NCBI GenBank assembly: GCA_035934405.1
Contig: DASYXW010000037.1
Span: forward strand, 1 to 32,719
DNA from: DASYXW01 sp035934405
GTDB taxonomy: Bacteria; Acidobacteriota; Terriglobia; UBA7540
Length of the DNA stretch: 32,719 bases
Reading direction: 5' to 3'
Shown: positions 22,988-30,706 of the stretch, piece after piece
Layout of the letters: each line of letters opens with the position of its first letter
How positions within the stretch are numbered: position 1 is the first letter of the stretch
Notes under the pieces: model-generated
What the model was told of the DNA's origin: nothing
The model's database searches: none
Seen by the model: only the letters and a program-made list of their open reading frames with translations
Position numbers and translations under genes: made by a program

Positions 22988-23365
22988 TCAGGCCTGGGGA
23001 ACCGGGAATCGGCAGGCACAGTTTTCGCATTGCGCCATCGGCGGGCGGCGCATCACGCGTTCCAGCCACCGGCGCCGCGACCGGCGGTACCTCGCACTTC
23101 CGCAACCCGGGCAGCCGCTGAAGCCGTCCGGGTCATTGAAGCCCGCGCTTCCGTAAGGCGCATCACGATAATCCGGACCGTTCGCCCGAGCATCTCCGAG
23201 CGGCTTGGGCAAGAGACGCTCGGGGCGGCTCGGCAGCATCCGGAAACGCCGGCAGCGCGCACATCGGCGCAGCTCGTAGCCGCAGAGCCGAGCCAGTGTG
23301 TGGCGCAGACCGCGACGGACAGGGTCGGTTTTCGTTGCCCCACATTTTCCACATGGCGCTGGCAT
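22988..23365 (-). CDS. double zinc-ribbon protein, unknown function
   Basis: A 125-residue Arg-rich protein with two related halves. Each half has a CxxC, an Arg-rich helix-like stretch of about 20-25 residues, a second CxxC and a short aromatic end: CGKC...RRGLRHTLARLCGYELRRCARCRRFRM near residues 5-45, and CPGC...RRSRRRWLERVMRRPPMAQCENCACRF near 85-122. Zinc-ribbon modules of this CPxCGS...RRSRRR...RCxxC type occur in many acidobacterial and other genomes as small proteins, but no function is known to me. The ATG at 23365 has GAGAG just upstream. It is probably cotranscribed with murJ. Other frames over the same DNA lack the paired cysteines. Confidence 0.65.
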   Translation of the reverse strand: MPAPCGKCGATKTDPVRRGLRHTLARLCGYELRRCARCRRFRMLPSRPERLLPKPLGDARANGPDYRDAPYGSAGFNDPDGFSGCPGCGSARYRRSRRRWLERVMRRPPMAQCENCACRFPVPQA

Positions 23366-23444
23366 CTCTCATTGCTCGCGGCTCGGATTGGCGGGGCCGC
23401 GAGAACCGAGCGTCGAGTTGGGTTCGGCATGAATCAATGAGGTT

Positions 23445-24179
23445 TCAGGCTGCCGGACCAGTTTTCCTTCTGCGCCAGAACGGCAACCCGGCCGCTCCCA
23501 GCGCCAGCAGGGCCAAAGTGCCCGGCTCCGGGGTGATGTTGATCTGGCCGGCGGCCAGTCCCTGGCCCGCCACGGTGTTGTAGGCATACCCCTCGAGCGT
23601 AGCTTGGACGGTGGTGTTACTGAGGGAAACGCTCAGCTCGGCCCAGCCAAAGTGCGCTGCGCCGTTGATGTCGAACTGGAGGCCCAAATACCGATTGGTC
23701 ACGTTGATCCAATTACCAAACTGCGAATGACCGGTGCCGCCGAAGCCGCCCCAGTGAGCGCGGACCAGAGACAGATTGGTTGAGAAGGCGAACGGCTGCC
23801 GGGAACTGATGGGGGAGCCGGCCGCGAGCGCCAAGGGGGAAAACGTCGCCTGCACGCCATCGCCCTTCATTACCTCCTTTATGGAAAGGAGTCCCAAGGA
23901 GGAACTGGAATTCACTGAGTGATAGTCGCGCAGAACGAAAATGCCATCGCCGACGTTGTCGAGGTTGAGCGTGTAAGTGCTATTGGGCCCCAGCGAGACG
24001 TTTGCCGGGGTGAAAACGATGTCCGCCAGCGCGGGTTGTGCTGAGCCAAGCAGCCCCGCTGCTGCTGCCGCCGCCGCATAGGCTGCCAGCTTCCGGCTCA
24101 CCTCGGTACTGAGCGGCACCGTCTGCCGCTTGCCGCGGACTATCCCGTCCTTACTTTTGGAATTATCAATCCTCCGCAT
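23445..24179 (-). CDS. PEP-CTERM sorted surface protein
   Basis: A 244-residue exported protein with a signal peptide (AAAAGLLGSAQPALA, cleavage near residue 53) and a C-terminal sorting signal: PEPGTLALLALGAAGLPFW followed by RRRK. PEP-CTERM proteins are cleaved by exosortase and appear at the outer surface or in the exopolysaccharide matrix; no exosortase gene is in this window. The mature part is Ser/Asn/Gly-rich with an even hydrophobic rhythm, likely beta-sandwich, no enzyme motif. A basic stretch (KSKDGIVRGKRQ) precedes the signal, making the leader long. ATG 24179 follows GGGGGTG; a GTG three codons earlier (24188) is possible. A small CTCCC/GGGAG hairpin lies in its upstream region near 24214. 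Confidence 0.85.
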   Translation of the reverse strand: MRRIDNSKSKDGIVRGKRQTVPLSTEVSRKLAAYAAAAAAAGLLGSAQPALADIVFTPANVSLGPNSTYTLNLDNVGDGIFVLRDYHSVNSSSSLGLLSIKEVMKGDGVQATFSPLALAAGSPISSRQPFAFSTNLSLVRAHWGGFGGTGHSQFGNWINVTNRYLGLQFDINGAAHFGWAELSVSLSNTTVQATLEGYAYNTVAGQGLAAGQINITPEPGTLALLALGAAGLPFWRRRKTGPAA

Positions 24180-24455
24180 CACAAACACCCCCGTCAGAAA
24201 GCCCAGCTTGGGGTCTCCCCTCGGGAGGCGCCCCCTCTCGGCACACGGAGTGTACCCCAGGGCATGCTCCCATGTAAAGTTACAGTCATATGAAGACCAT
24301 CACTCTCAACTGCCAAAGCAAGATCGGGGCACCGGGTGCTTAAGAAGAGTGCTGTAGAGGGAAGCCAGTCAGTCTGGAGCCGATTTTCGCCGGGCCGCGG
24401 CTGTGCCGTTGTGTCAAGATGCGATTTCATTACAGCTTTACGTTCAGCGAGCTGT

Positions 24456-24472
24456 CGTGCCAGAATGGCACG
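24456..24472 (+). promoter_or_regulatory. hairpin or operator before the rhodanese gene
   Basis: CGTGCCA-GAA-TGGCACG is a perfect 7-bp inverted repeat ending 2 bases before the GAAAGGAG ribosome-binding site. It could bind a repressor or mask translation. The remainder of the 306-bp gap (24180-24485) shows no gene or clear promoter. Confidence 0.4.
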
Positions 24473-24485
24473 GAAAGGAGCGCTT

Positions 24486-25010
24486 ATGACAACGTCAACA
24501 GGGCGTTCGGTTCGAGAATCAGGCCGGACCAAGCGGGCGGGCGCGCTGTGTCTGTTCATGGCGCTTGCGGCATCCTTGGCTAGGCCAGGACTGATACGGC
24601 CACAGAAGCCACAGAAGAATGCTCCTGAACCCTGGACTCGCGCCGAGGTCGTGAAGCCGGCCGAACTCGCTGCGCAGGTTGCGGGCGGCAAGGCAGCTAA
24701 ACCGCTCGTGATCTGCGTCGGCTTCCATAATCTATACAGCACGGCGCACATCCCCGGAGCGCTGTTTGCCGGACCCGCTCGCCAGGCTGACGGCCTCGCG
24801 GCCCTGCGGCAGGCCCTGGAGAAGCTTCCCAAGAGTAAGGAAATCGTGGTCTATTGCGGCTGCTGCCCGTTCGCGGAGTGCCCGAACGTTCGCCCGGCGT
24901 TCGACGCGCTGCATCGAATGGGATTCACGCGGCTCAAGGTGCTGGATCTCGAAAACAACTTCGCGCAGGACTGGGTCAACAAGGGGTATCCGATTGAGAA
25001 GGGCAAGTAG
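24486..25010 (+). CDS. exported rhodanese-like protein with Cys-rich loop
   Basis: Rhodanese-fold protein of 174 residues. A basic N-terminus and a hydrophobic stretch (ALCLFMALAASLA, about residues 19-31) suggest export. The domain runs from AEVVKPAELAAQV to the end, with HIPGALFAGPA near residue 88 and the active-site loop VVYCGCCPFAECPNVRPA near 121-138. That loop has four cysteines in place of the usual single Cys in CxxGxR, a conserved variant in some redox-linked rhodaneses as I recall. The ATG at 24486 is set by AAGGAG. Residues PQKPQK come from a GCCACAGAA tandem repeat. It lies 13 bp upstream of an octaheme cytochrome and is presumably cotranscribed. Sulfur transfer or thiol redox in the periplasm is an inference. 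Confidence 0.85.
   Translation: MTTSTGRSVRESGRTKRAGALCLFMALAASLARPGLIRPQKPQKNAPEPWTRAEVVKPAELAAQVAGGKAAKPLVICVGFHNLYSTAHIPGALFAGPARQADGLAALRQALEKLPKSKEIVVYCGCCPFAECPNVRPAFDALHRMGFTRLKVLDLENNFAQDWVNKGYPIEKGK
24599..24617 (+). repeat. GCCACAGAA tandem inside the rhodanese gene
   Basis: GCCACAGAAGCCACAGAAG is two perfect copies of a 9-bp unit. It encodes Pro-Gln-Lys-Pro-Gln-Lys in the linker between the signal peptide and the rhodanese domain. Confidence 0.6.
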
Positions 25011-25023
25011 AGGGAGGCTTCCC

Positions 25024-26259
25024 GTGATTTCCAAGCTGCGCTCCTGTCCGCTCTGCCTCATCGCCCTTTTTGGAACGGCGCGGCTACCCATGATGGCCGC
25101 GCCTTTCGCCGGGGCAGCCGTGCCGGCGGCGCACTATGTCGGCTCGCGCTCCTGCCAACCGTGCCACCCGGAGGTCTACGCGCGTTGGAAGAAAACTCCC
25201 ATGGCCAATGTGGTGCGAGACCCGCGCCAGCACCCTGACGCCATTCTGCCCGATCTCGGAAAGCCGGATCCCCTGGTGAAGTTCACCAAGGACCAGATCG
25301 CGTTCGTGTACGGGAGCATCTGGAAGCAGCGCTATTTCACGAAGATCGGCGACGACTATTTTGTGCTGCCGGCGCAGTGGGACATTACGCACCACAAGTG
25401 GCTGCCGTATTTTGTGAAGCAAGGGGAAGACTGGTGGTCGCCGCTCTACCCTCCTGACAACATGAAGCGTCCCACCGGCCCGTTGTGTGACGGCTGTCAC
25501 TCGGTCGGCTACGACATCCACACCCAGGCCGTCACCGAGTGGAACGTGGGCTGCGAGCGATGCCACGGGCCAGGGAGCGAGCACGTGAAGAATCCCTCGG
25601 CTGCCAGCATCATCAATCCGGCGCGGCTTGACCCGGTGCATGCCAACGATGTCTGCATCCAGTGCCACGTGCAAGGACGGCCGCCGGGGAACCCGATCGA
25701 GGGGAAGTACTACGACTGGCCCGTCGGCTTCCAGGTGGGACTCAACTTGCAGGACTACTGGAAGCTCGAAACGCACAAGCTCGGCGAGACGAACTTCTAC
25801 TATTACCCGGACGGTACGGCACACAAGAACCGGATGCAGGGCAACGACTTTGTCCAGAGCGTCATGTACCGGCGCGGCGTGCGGTGCTTCAGTTGTCACG
25901 ACGTGCATGGGACGGACAACAGATTCGAGCTCTTGAAGCCGGAGAATGTGATGTGCCTGGAGTGCCACGGTCCTGGCTCGCCGAACGGACCCCACACGAC
26001 TACCATCGCAGAACACACGCATCATAAGCCCGGCAGCCCGGGGAGCGACTGCGTGGCCTGTCACATGCCGAAGATCGAAACGGAAGGCATCGCGGGGGTC
26101 AACGTCCACAGCCACACGTTCCGGTTCATCGCGCCCATCATGACGGACCGGTACAAGATTCCGAATCCGTGCACCTCCTGTCACACCCACAAGTCGACGG
26201 CGTGGGCGACGGCCGCGCTGCGGCGCTGGTCTGGGGTGTCGCCCTGGCGTATCGAATGA
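25024..26259 (+). CDS. octaheme c-type cytochrome, periplasmic
   Basis: Electron-transfer or reductase protein of 411 residues with eight CxxCH haem sites: CQPCH near residue 44, CDGCH 154, CERCH 177, CIQCH 211, CFSCH 288, CLECH 311, CVACH 343 and CTSCH 383. An N-terminal signal (CLIALFGTARLPMMAAPFAGAA) directs export, where haem is attached. Extra His residues (HTTTIAEHTHH, HSHTFRF) can be distal ligands. It resembles the cytochrome c554/multiheme superfamily used for respiration with N, S or metal compounds; the partner is unknown. The GTG start has GGGAGG 7 bases upstream and follows the rhodanese gene by 13 bp. Longer in-frame reading from 24766 is rejected because it overlaps the rhodanese. 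Confidence 0.92.
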   Translation: MISKLRSCPLCLIALFGTARLPMMAAPFAGAAVPAAHYVGSRSCQPCHPEVYARWKKTPMANVVRDPRQHPDAILPDLGKPDPLVKFTKDQIAFVYGSIWKQRYFTKIGDDYFVLPAQWDITHHKWLPYFVKQGEDWWSPLYPPDNMKRPTGPLCDGCHSVGYDIHTQAVTEWNVGCERCHGPGSEHVKNPSAASIINPARLDPVHANDVCIQCHVQGRPPGNPIEGKYYDWPVGFQVGLNLQDYWKLETHKLGETNFYYYPDGTAHKNRMQGNDFVQSVMYRRGVRCFSCHDVHGTDNRFELLKPENVMCLECHGPGSPNGPHTTTIAEHTHHKPGSPGSDCVACHMPKIETEGIAGVNVHSHTFRFIAPIMTDRYKIPNPCTSCHTHKSTAWATAALRRWSGVSPWRIE

Positions 26260-26291
26260 GGGTTCACGACGGCTCGGCATACCGACGCTCT

Positions 26292-26822
26292 TTATCTTTC
26301 CGGCCTTTCCGGCCTTTCCGCAGCCTGCTTAAGCTCCAAGCTCAGGACGAGCGCGTCTTCCGCCGGCTCCTGATAGTAGTCCTTGCGGCGCGACCGCTCG
26401 GCGTAGCCCGCTGAGTGGTAAAGGGCGAGAGCGGCCTGGTTCGAAGGGCGCACTTCAAGGTAGACGTGCCGTACGCCTGCCGCGCGCAGGCGCTCGTGAA
26501 GCGCGCCGAGTAGCGTTTTCGCCACCCCACGCCTCCGGTACGGCTCGCCCACCGCGAGGTTCCGCAGTTCGGCTTCGTCCACGACGCGGGCCGCCGCCGC
26601 GAATCCCGCGATCTCACCCGCGCCGCCTACGGCTTCGGCCACGAGGATCAGGCCGCCGGGTTCAGCGGCAAGGTGCGCGTAGCCTGCCTCGTTCCAGCGC
26701 GCCGCCTCGTGGGTCTGGCGCTGAATGGCGAGGATCGCCGGCACATCCGTTGGCGAAAACTCGCGAACGCTCAGGTCGAGCCGTGATCCGGATGGCCGGG
26801 TCAGGGGGCGCGATGGGGTCAT
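26292..26822 (-). CDS. rimI: RimI-type N-alpha-acetyltransferase
   Basis: GNAT-fold acetyltransferase; RimI acetylates the N-terminus of ribosomal protein S18 and paralogues act on other proteins. The 176-residue product has VREFSPTDVPAILAIQ at the start of the domain, EAELRNLAVGEPYRRRGVAKTLL with the acetyl-CoA loop R-R-x-G-V-A near residues 93-110, and YLEVRPSNQAALALYHSAGY near 130-149, all family hallmarks. ATG 26822 lies 4 bases after the tsaB stop, so the pair is an operon, a linkage seen in many bacteria. The C-terminus (ERPERPER) is encoded by a 9-bp tandem repeat. The region before 26822 in the same frame belongs to tsaB. Confidence 0.9.
   Translation of the reverse strand: MTPSRPLTRPSGSRLDLSVREFSPTDVPAILAIQRQTHEAARWNEAGYAHLAAEPGGLILVAEAVGGAGEIAGFAAAARVVDEAELRNLAVGEPYRRRGVAKTLLGALHERLRAAGVRHVYLEVRPSNQAALALYHSAGYAERSRRKDYYQEPAEDALVLSLELKQAAERPERPER
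26296..26320. repeat. CCTTTCCGG tandem at the rimI 3' end
   Basis: Nearly three perfect copies of a 9-bp unit encode the last residues of RimI (Pro-Glu-Arg repeated) and run to two bases before its stop codon. Confidence 0.85.
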
Positions 26823-26826
26823 GGAT

Positions 26827-27537
26827 TTAATTCTGCTCCGTCCAATGCATCTCTGCGTCCGACCGGCGAATGTAATAAGCGTCCAGCTCTGCGGCCTCGA
26901 ACGGTTTCGCCGACGCCTGCGCCTTGAGCGCCAGGCGGGCGATGGCGTGAACCAGAGTTCCTGAAACGGTTTGCCATTCGCAGGACGCCGGAAGCGCCGC
27001 CCGCGCCGGCTCAACGGGCTCTTCGCTGCGGCCGAGGCACGTAACGGAGCCCCCGGGGCCTCCGGGCCGTGCCAGTTCTTCGACGTACTCGCCGAGCGCC
27101 GCCGGTTTCATGAGCAAGCCGCCCGCCGCGGCGGGCGCGAACGAGGCACTGGACTCTTCGCGGCGAAAGGCGCCGACGTAGAACTCACCGCGGCGAGCGT
27201 CGAGAATGGACACGGCGACGGAGGCTCGCGGCTGCGCTTCTTCCGCCAACGCTGCGAGAACCGAGATGCCTCGCGCCGGCCGGTCGAGGGCCTTGGCCCA
27301 TCCCTGCGCTGCCGCGAGACCCACGCGAATTCCCGTGAAGGAGCCGGGGCCGTTGGCGACCGCCAGCAGATCGACGTCGCGCAGCCGGAGCCCGGCTCGT
27401 TCGAGCAGGCCGTCCACGGCGGTGAACAGGGTTACGGAGTAGTTCCGGTCGCCTGCGGCGCTCGCCAGACACTCATGGCCGCGGTAAAGGGCGGCGCCGC
27501 CGCGGTCACTGGTCGTGTCAAAAGCCAGAATCAACAT
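26827..27537 (-). CDS. tsaB: TsaB, tRNA threonylcarbamoyladenosine (t6A37) synthesis partner
   Basis: Partner of TsaD (with TsaE) in making t6A at position 37 of ANN-decoding tRNAs. The 236-residue protein shows the ASKHA start MLILAFDTTSDRGGAAL and the TsaB signature ANGPGSFTGIRVGLAAAQGWA near residues 62-82, then SILDARRGEFYVGAF near 110-124. The C-terminal half is less conserved, as usual for TsaB. The ATG at 27537 is supported by the family start, with GAGAGGGCG upstream. rimI follows after 4 bp. tsaD and tsaE are not in this window. Confidence 0.95.
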   Translation of the reverse strand: MLILAFDTTSDRGGAALYRGHECLASAAGDRNYSVTLFTAVDGLLERAGLRLRDVDLLAVANGPGSFTGIRVGLAAAQGWAKALDRPARGISVLAALAEEAQPRASVAVSILDARRGEFYVGAFRREESSASFAPAAAGGLLMKPAALGEYVEELARPGGPGGSVTCLGRSEEPVEPARAALPASCEWQTVSGTLVHAIARLALKAQASAKPFEAAELDAYYIRRSDAEMHWTEQN

Positions 27538-27562
27538 CCGGCTTCGCCCTCTCTGCCAGGTA

Positions 27563-27571
27563 TGCTACAAT
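27563..27571 (+). promoter_or_regulatory. extended -10 promoter before the phosphatase gene
   Basis: TGCTACAAT matches the extended -10 pattern TGnTATAAT with one change. It lies about 75 bases before the chosen start codon. No good -35 is seen, as extended -10 promoters allow. Confidence 0.45.
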
Positions 27572-27607
27572 GCCTTGATGAAGTCTGATCCCAAGGCGAG
27601 CGCCCAT

Positions 27608-27624
27608 AAACTGACCTCTGACCA
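27608..27624. repeat. CTGACCT tandem before the phosphatase gene
   Basis: AAACTGACCTCTGACCA has two copies of a (T)CTGACC unit 24 bases before the start codon, of the same kind as the repeat before yidC. Confidence 0.45.
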
Positions 27625-27647
27625 CTAAGCACTTGCAGCGACCGAAC

Positions 27648-29402
27648 ATGCCCCAAGCCACTCCGACCCCGGCCCGTCCGCTGGAGCTGACCGAACTCAT
27701 GACCCTGCTGCTCGAGGTCAGTGAGCGGATCAACTCGACGCTGGACCTCGAAGAATTGATGACCCGGGTCGCCGAGCTGGTGAAGCGGGCCATTGACTAC
27801 GGTATCTTCGCCATCCTTCTGCTCAATGAAAAATCCCAGGAGCTTTACGTTCGCTTCAGCTCCGGCCACCCCGACGAAGTGGTGCGCAACCTGCGCATCA
27901 AGGTGGGCGAAGGGATTGTGGGCCGCGCCGCCCAGACCCGCCGTTCGGTGCTGGTGAACGACGTGCTGCGCGACGCCACGTACATTGAATCGCTGCCCGC
28001 CATGCGCTCCGAGCTGGCGGTTCCCCTCATCGCCAAGGGCCGGGTGATCGGGGTGATGGACCTGGAATCGCCGTGGAAGCATTTCTTCACCGAGCGCCAC
28101 CAGAACCTGCTCGAACTGCTCGCCGGCCGCATCGCGACGGCGATTGAAAACGCCCGCCTTTACCGCCGCACCCTGCGGCAGGCGCGAACCCTGCACCTGC
28201 TGAACGATATCAGCCGCGAGTTGAGCTCGGTGCTGGTGTTGAACGAACTGTTGCGCAAGATCGGCACGCTCACCAAGCGCCTGATTGATTATCAACGGCT
28301 GGGGATTCTGCTGGCCGACGAGCGCAGCCGCACCTTCAACACGGTGATTTCGATCAAGCAGGACGAGCGCATGCCGGAAAAGACCAGCGTGCCGTTCGGG
28401 CAGGGCGTGGTGGGAGCGGCGGCGGCGGCGCGGCAGCCCATCGTGGTGCCCGACGTGCGGCGCGACCCGCGCTACATTGCGACCAGCCCGGAAACGCGCT
28501 CCGAGATGGCGGTGCCGCTGGTCTACCGCGAGCGCGTGATCGGCGTGGTGGATCTCGAAAGCCCGCGCCTCGGCTACTTCACCGAAGAGCATCTCCGCAT
28601 CTTTTCGACGCTGGCGCCACAGATCGCCGTCGCCATTGAGAACGCCCGGCTTTACGAGCGCGTGGTGAGAAGCGAAGCGCGCCTGGAGCGGGACCTGGAG
28701 CGGGCCCGCGAAATCCAGGCGCACCTCATGCCTCCCTCCTCGCCGGCGATTGCCGGGCTCGACGTGGCGGCGCGCTTCCAACCAGCGCGCGAGCTGGGCG
28801 GCGACCTTTACGACTTCCTGGCCTACGGCAAGGACCGCCACGTGATCGTGATCGGCGACGTGAGCGGCAAGGGCGCCCCCGCGGCGCTTTACGGCGCCAT
28901 GGTGAGCGGCATCCTGCGCAGCCTCGCTCCGCTCCGGCTGCCGCCGACGGAGATGTTGAAGAAGCTCAATGTGACGCTGCTCGAACGAAAGATCGACGGG
29001 CACTTCATCACCCTGGCCTACGGCATCTGGGATCCCCGAAACCGCAGCCTGCGCCTCGCCAATTCCGGCATGCCGCTGCCCATCCTGGTCCGTCGCGGGC
29101 GCAGCCAGTCCATCCGCGCTGAAGGCGTGCCGCTCGGATTGCTGGAACACACCGAATACCAGGAGACCGGTCTGACGCTCGAGCGGGGCGACTTGCTGGC
29201 CCTGTTCTCGGACGGCATGGTGGAAGCCAACAACCCCCAGATGGAAGAGTTTGGCGTGCGCCGCCTGGAAAACCTGCTGCGGCAGCAGGCCCGGCGCCCG
29301 GTCGCGGCCATCATGGAGCGCATCTTCGCCGAGGTCGCTCGTTTCGAGCACGGCGCGCCGCGTCGCGACGACCAGACTCTGCTGCTCATCCGCGCCCGCT
29401 GA
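27648..29402 (+). CDS. GAF-GAF-PP2C (SpoIIE/RsbU-type) serine phosphatase
   Basis: Signalling phosphatase of 584 residues that probably acts on an anti-anti-sigma (STAS) protein. GAF domain 1 covers about residues 15-165 and GAF domain 2 about 180-340; each ends with an AIENARLY motif and each has a matching GxGIVGRAA/GQGVVGAAA and SEMAVPL/SELAVPL segment, so the two are duplicates. A coiled linker (ARLERDLERAREIQAHLMPP) leads to the PP2C domain, with metal-binding GGDLYDF near 385, GDVSGKG near 403, SDGMVEA near 525 and RRDDQTLLL at the end. There is no membrane segment. The start could be ATG 27648 or TTG 27633; neither has a good ribosome-binding site, and a CTGACC repeat sits just upstream. 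No STAS or anti-sigma gene is adjacent. Confidence 0.92.
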   Translation: MPQATPTPARPLELTELMTLLLEVSERINSTLDLEELMTRVAELVKRAIDYGIFAILLLNEKSQELYVRFSSGHPDEVVRNLRIKVGEGIVGRAAQTRRSVLVNDVLRDATYIESLPAMRSELAVPLIAKGRVIGVMDLESPWKHFFTERHQNLLELLAGRIATAIENARLYRRTLRQARTLHLLNDISRELSSVLVLNELLRKIGTLTKRLIDYQRLGILLADERSRTFNTVISIKQDERMPEKTSVPFGQGVVGAAAAARQPIVVPDVRRDPRYIATSPETRSEMAVPLVYRERVIGVVDLESPRLGYFTEEHLRIFSTLAPQIAVAIENARLYERVVRSEARLERDLERAREIQAHLMPPSSPAIAGLDVAARFQPARELGGDLYDFLAYGKDRHVIVIGDVSGKGAPAALYGAMVSGILRSLAPLRLPPTEMLKKLNVTLLERKIDGHFITLAYGIWDPRNRSLRLANSGMPLPILVRRGRSQSIRAEGVPLGLLEHTEYQETGLTLERGDLLALFSDGMVEANNPQMEEFGVRRLENLLRQQARRPVAAIMERIFAEVARFEHGAPRRDDQTLLLIRAR

Positions 29403-29438
29403 AATGCGGCCGCTGGTCGTGGGGTAAAAGCCAAGGGT

Positions 29439-30683
29439 ATGGATCGCTTTCACTATCGCGGGGGCGAATTGTTCTGCGAAGACGTCGCCCTGGGCGGCCT
29501 GGCGGCGCAATTCGGCACGCCGCTCTACGTTTACAGCGCGAGCGCCATCCTCGATAACCTTCACCGCCTCGAGCGCGCTCTCGCGCGCCTTCCGCACGAG
29601 ATTGCGTACTCCGTCAAGGCCAACTCCAATCTGCGAATTCTCCGGCTGCTTAAAGAAGCCGGCGCCGGATTCGACATTGTCTCCGGCGGCGAATTGGCGC
29701 GCGTGATGCGAGTGGGCGCGCCGCCCGAGAGCGTCGTGTTCTCGGGAGTGGGCAAGACGGCGGCCGAGGTGGACGCCGCTTTGGCTGCCGCAATCCTGAT
29801 GTTCAACGTCGAATCTGCCGGCGAATTGGAGATGATCGACCGCCGGGCCGCGGCCCTGGGCGCGACGGCCGGCATCGCGCTGCGGCTCAATCCCGACGTT
29901 GCGGCGGCGACTCATCCCTATGTTTCCACCGGCCGCGCCATCCACAAATTCGGCGTGGCCGAAACCGAGGCGCTGGAACTCTACCGGCGCGCGGCGGCTT
30001 CGCCGCGGCTGCGCGTTCGCGGCATCGCCTGCCACATCGGCTCGCAAATCCTCGAGGTTCGCCCCTTCCTCGAAGCCCTCGACCAACTGCTCGGCCTGGC
30101 GGCTCGACTGCAGGCCGAGGGCATCAACATTGAGTGCCTGGACATCGGCGGCGGATTCGGGATCGCTTACGGCCAGGAGGCGCCCCTCGATTTCGAGAGT
30201 TTGGGGCGCGCGCTGGAAGCCCGCCTGCAAGGGACGCCTTACCGGCTCGTCGTCGAGCCCGGCCGGCGGCTGGTGGGCGACGCCGGACTTCTGCTGGCCC
30301 GCGTTCTCGACGTGAAGCGCCAGGCGCAGAAAAACTTCGTCGTGGTGGACGCCGGCATGAACGACCTCATCCGCCCGGCGCTCTACGGCTCGTACCACGA
30401 GATCCTCCCGGTCGTGGAGAGCGCCGCGCGGCCACTGCGCGCCGACGTGGTGGGCCCGCTGTGTGAGACGGGCGACTTTCTGGCGCAAGACCGCGACCTG
30501 CCGGAGGTCTCGGCCGGCGACTTGCTGGCCGCGCTCACCGCCGGCGCTTACGGCTACGCGCTCGCCTCCAACTACAACGCGCGCCCGCGGCCCGCCGAAG
30601 TGCTCGTTGAAGGCACTTCCTTCGAACTGATTCGACGTCGCGAAAGCTTCGACGATCTCATCGCTACGGAATTGATTCATTGA
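29439..30683 (+). CDS. lysA: diaminopimelate decarboxylase
   Basis: PLP enzyme that makes L-lysine from meso-diaminopimelate, the last step of lysine synthesis. The 414-residue protein has the PLP lysine K60 in YSVKANSN, the phosphate-binding DIGGGFGIAYG near residue 233, EPGRRLVGDAG near 272, the active-site CETGDFLAQ near 343 and an AYGYALASNYNARPRP ending typical of the family. A HIGSQI motif near 199 is intact. It lies 36 bp after the phosphatase gene on the same strand. The final residues Glu-Leu-Ile-His and the stop codon lie in an ATTCATTG repeat. The ribosome-binding site (AAGGGT) is only fair. Confidence 0.96.
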   Translation: MDRFHYRGGELFCEDVALGGLAAQFGTPLYVYSASAILDNLHRLERALARLPHEIAYSVKANSNLRILRLLKEAGAGFDIVSGGELARVMRVGAPPESVVFSGVGKTAAEVDAALAAAILMFNVESAGELEMIDRRAAALGATAGIALRLNPDVAAATHPYVSTGRAIHKFGVAETEALELYRRAAASPRLRVRGIACHIGSQILEVRPFLEALDQLLGLAARLQAEGINIECLDIGGGFGIAYGQEAPLDFESLGRALEARLQGTPYRLVVEPGRRLVGDAGLLLARVLDVKRQAQKNFVVVDAGMNDLIRPALYGSYHEILPVVESAARPLRADVVGPLCETGDFLAQDRDLPEVSAGDLLAALTAGAYGYALASNYNARPRPAEVLVEGTSFELIRRRESFDDLIATELIH

Positions 30684-30706
30684 TTCATTGATTCAATGAG
30701 TCAATC
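30671..30706. repeat. ATTCATTG tandem and inverted repeat at the lysA-nadK junction
   Basis: Three ATTGATTC-type units (30671-30694) are followed by their inverse TCAATGAGTCAAT, allowing a 13-bp stem with one G-T pair. It contains the lysA stop and fills the whole 23-bp gap to the convergent nadK stop. The same unit follows larC. Confidence 0.85.

Noticed and set aside
21941..23440. 499-codon plus-strand frame across murJ and the zinc-ribbon gene
   Set aside because: It is rich in His, Gln, Arg and Glu and is antisense to a clear 14-helix flippase.
24189..24300. c-di-GMP or other riboswitch before the PEP-CTERM gene
   Set aside because: The leader has small GC hairpins but none of the conserved core bases of GEMM-type or other riboswitches I know.
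25084..26280. 398-codon open frame antisense to the octaheme cytochrome
   Set aside because: The sense strand has eight CxxCH motifs and a signal peptide; the antisense frame has no motif.
27531..30680. 1049-codon open frame on the minus strand
   Set aside because: It is antisense to the phosphatase and lysA, both with complete family motifs. Its sequence is rich in His, Gln, Arg and Val without domains. It arises from GC-rich codon bias.
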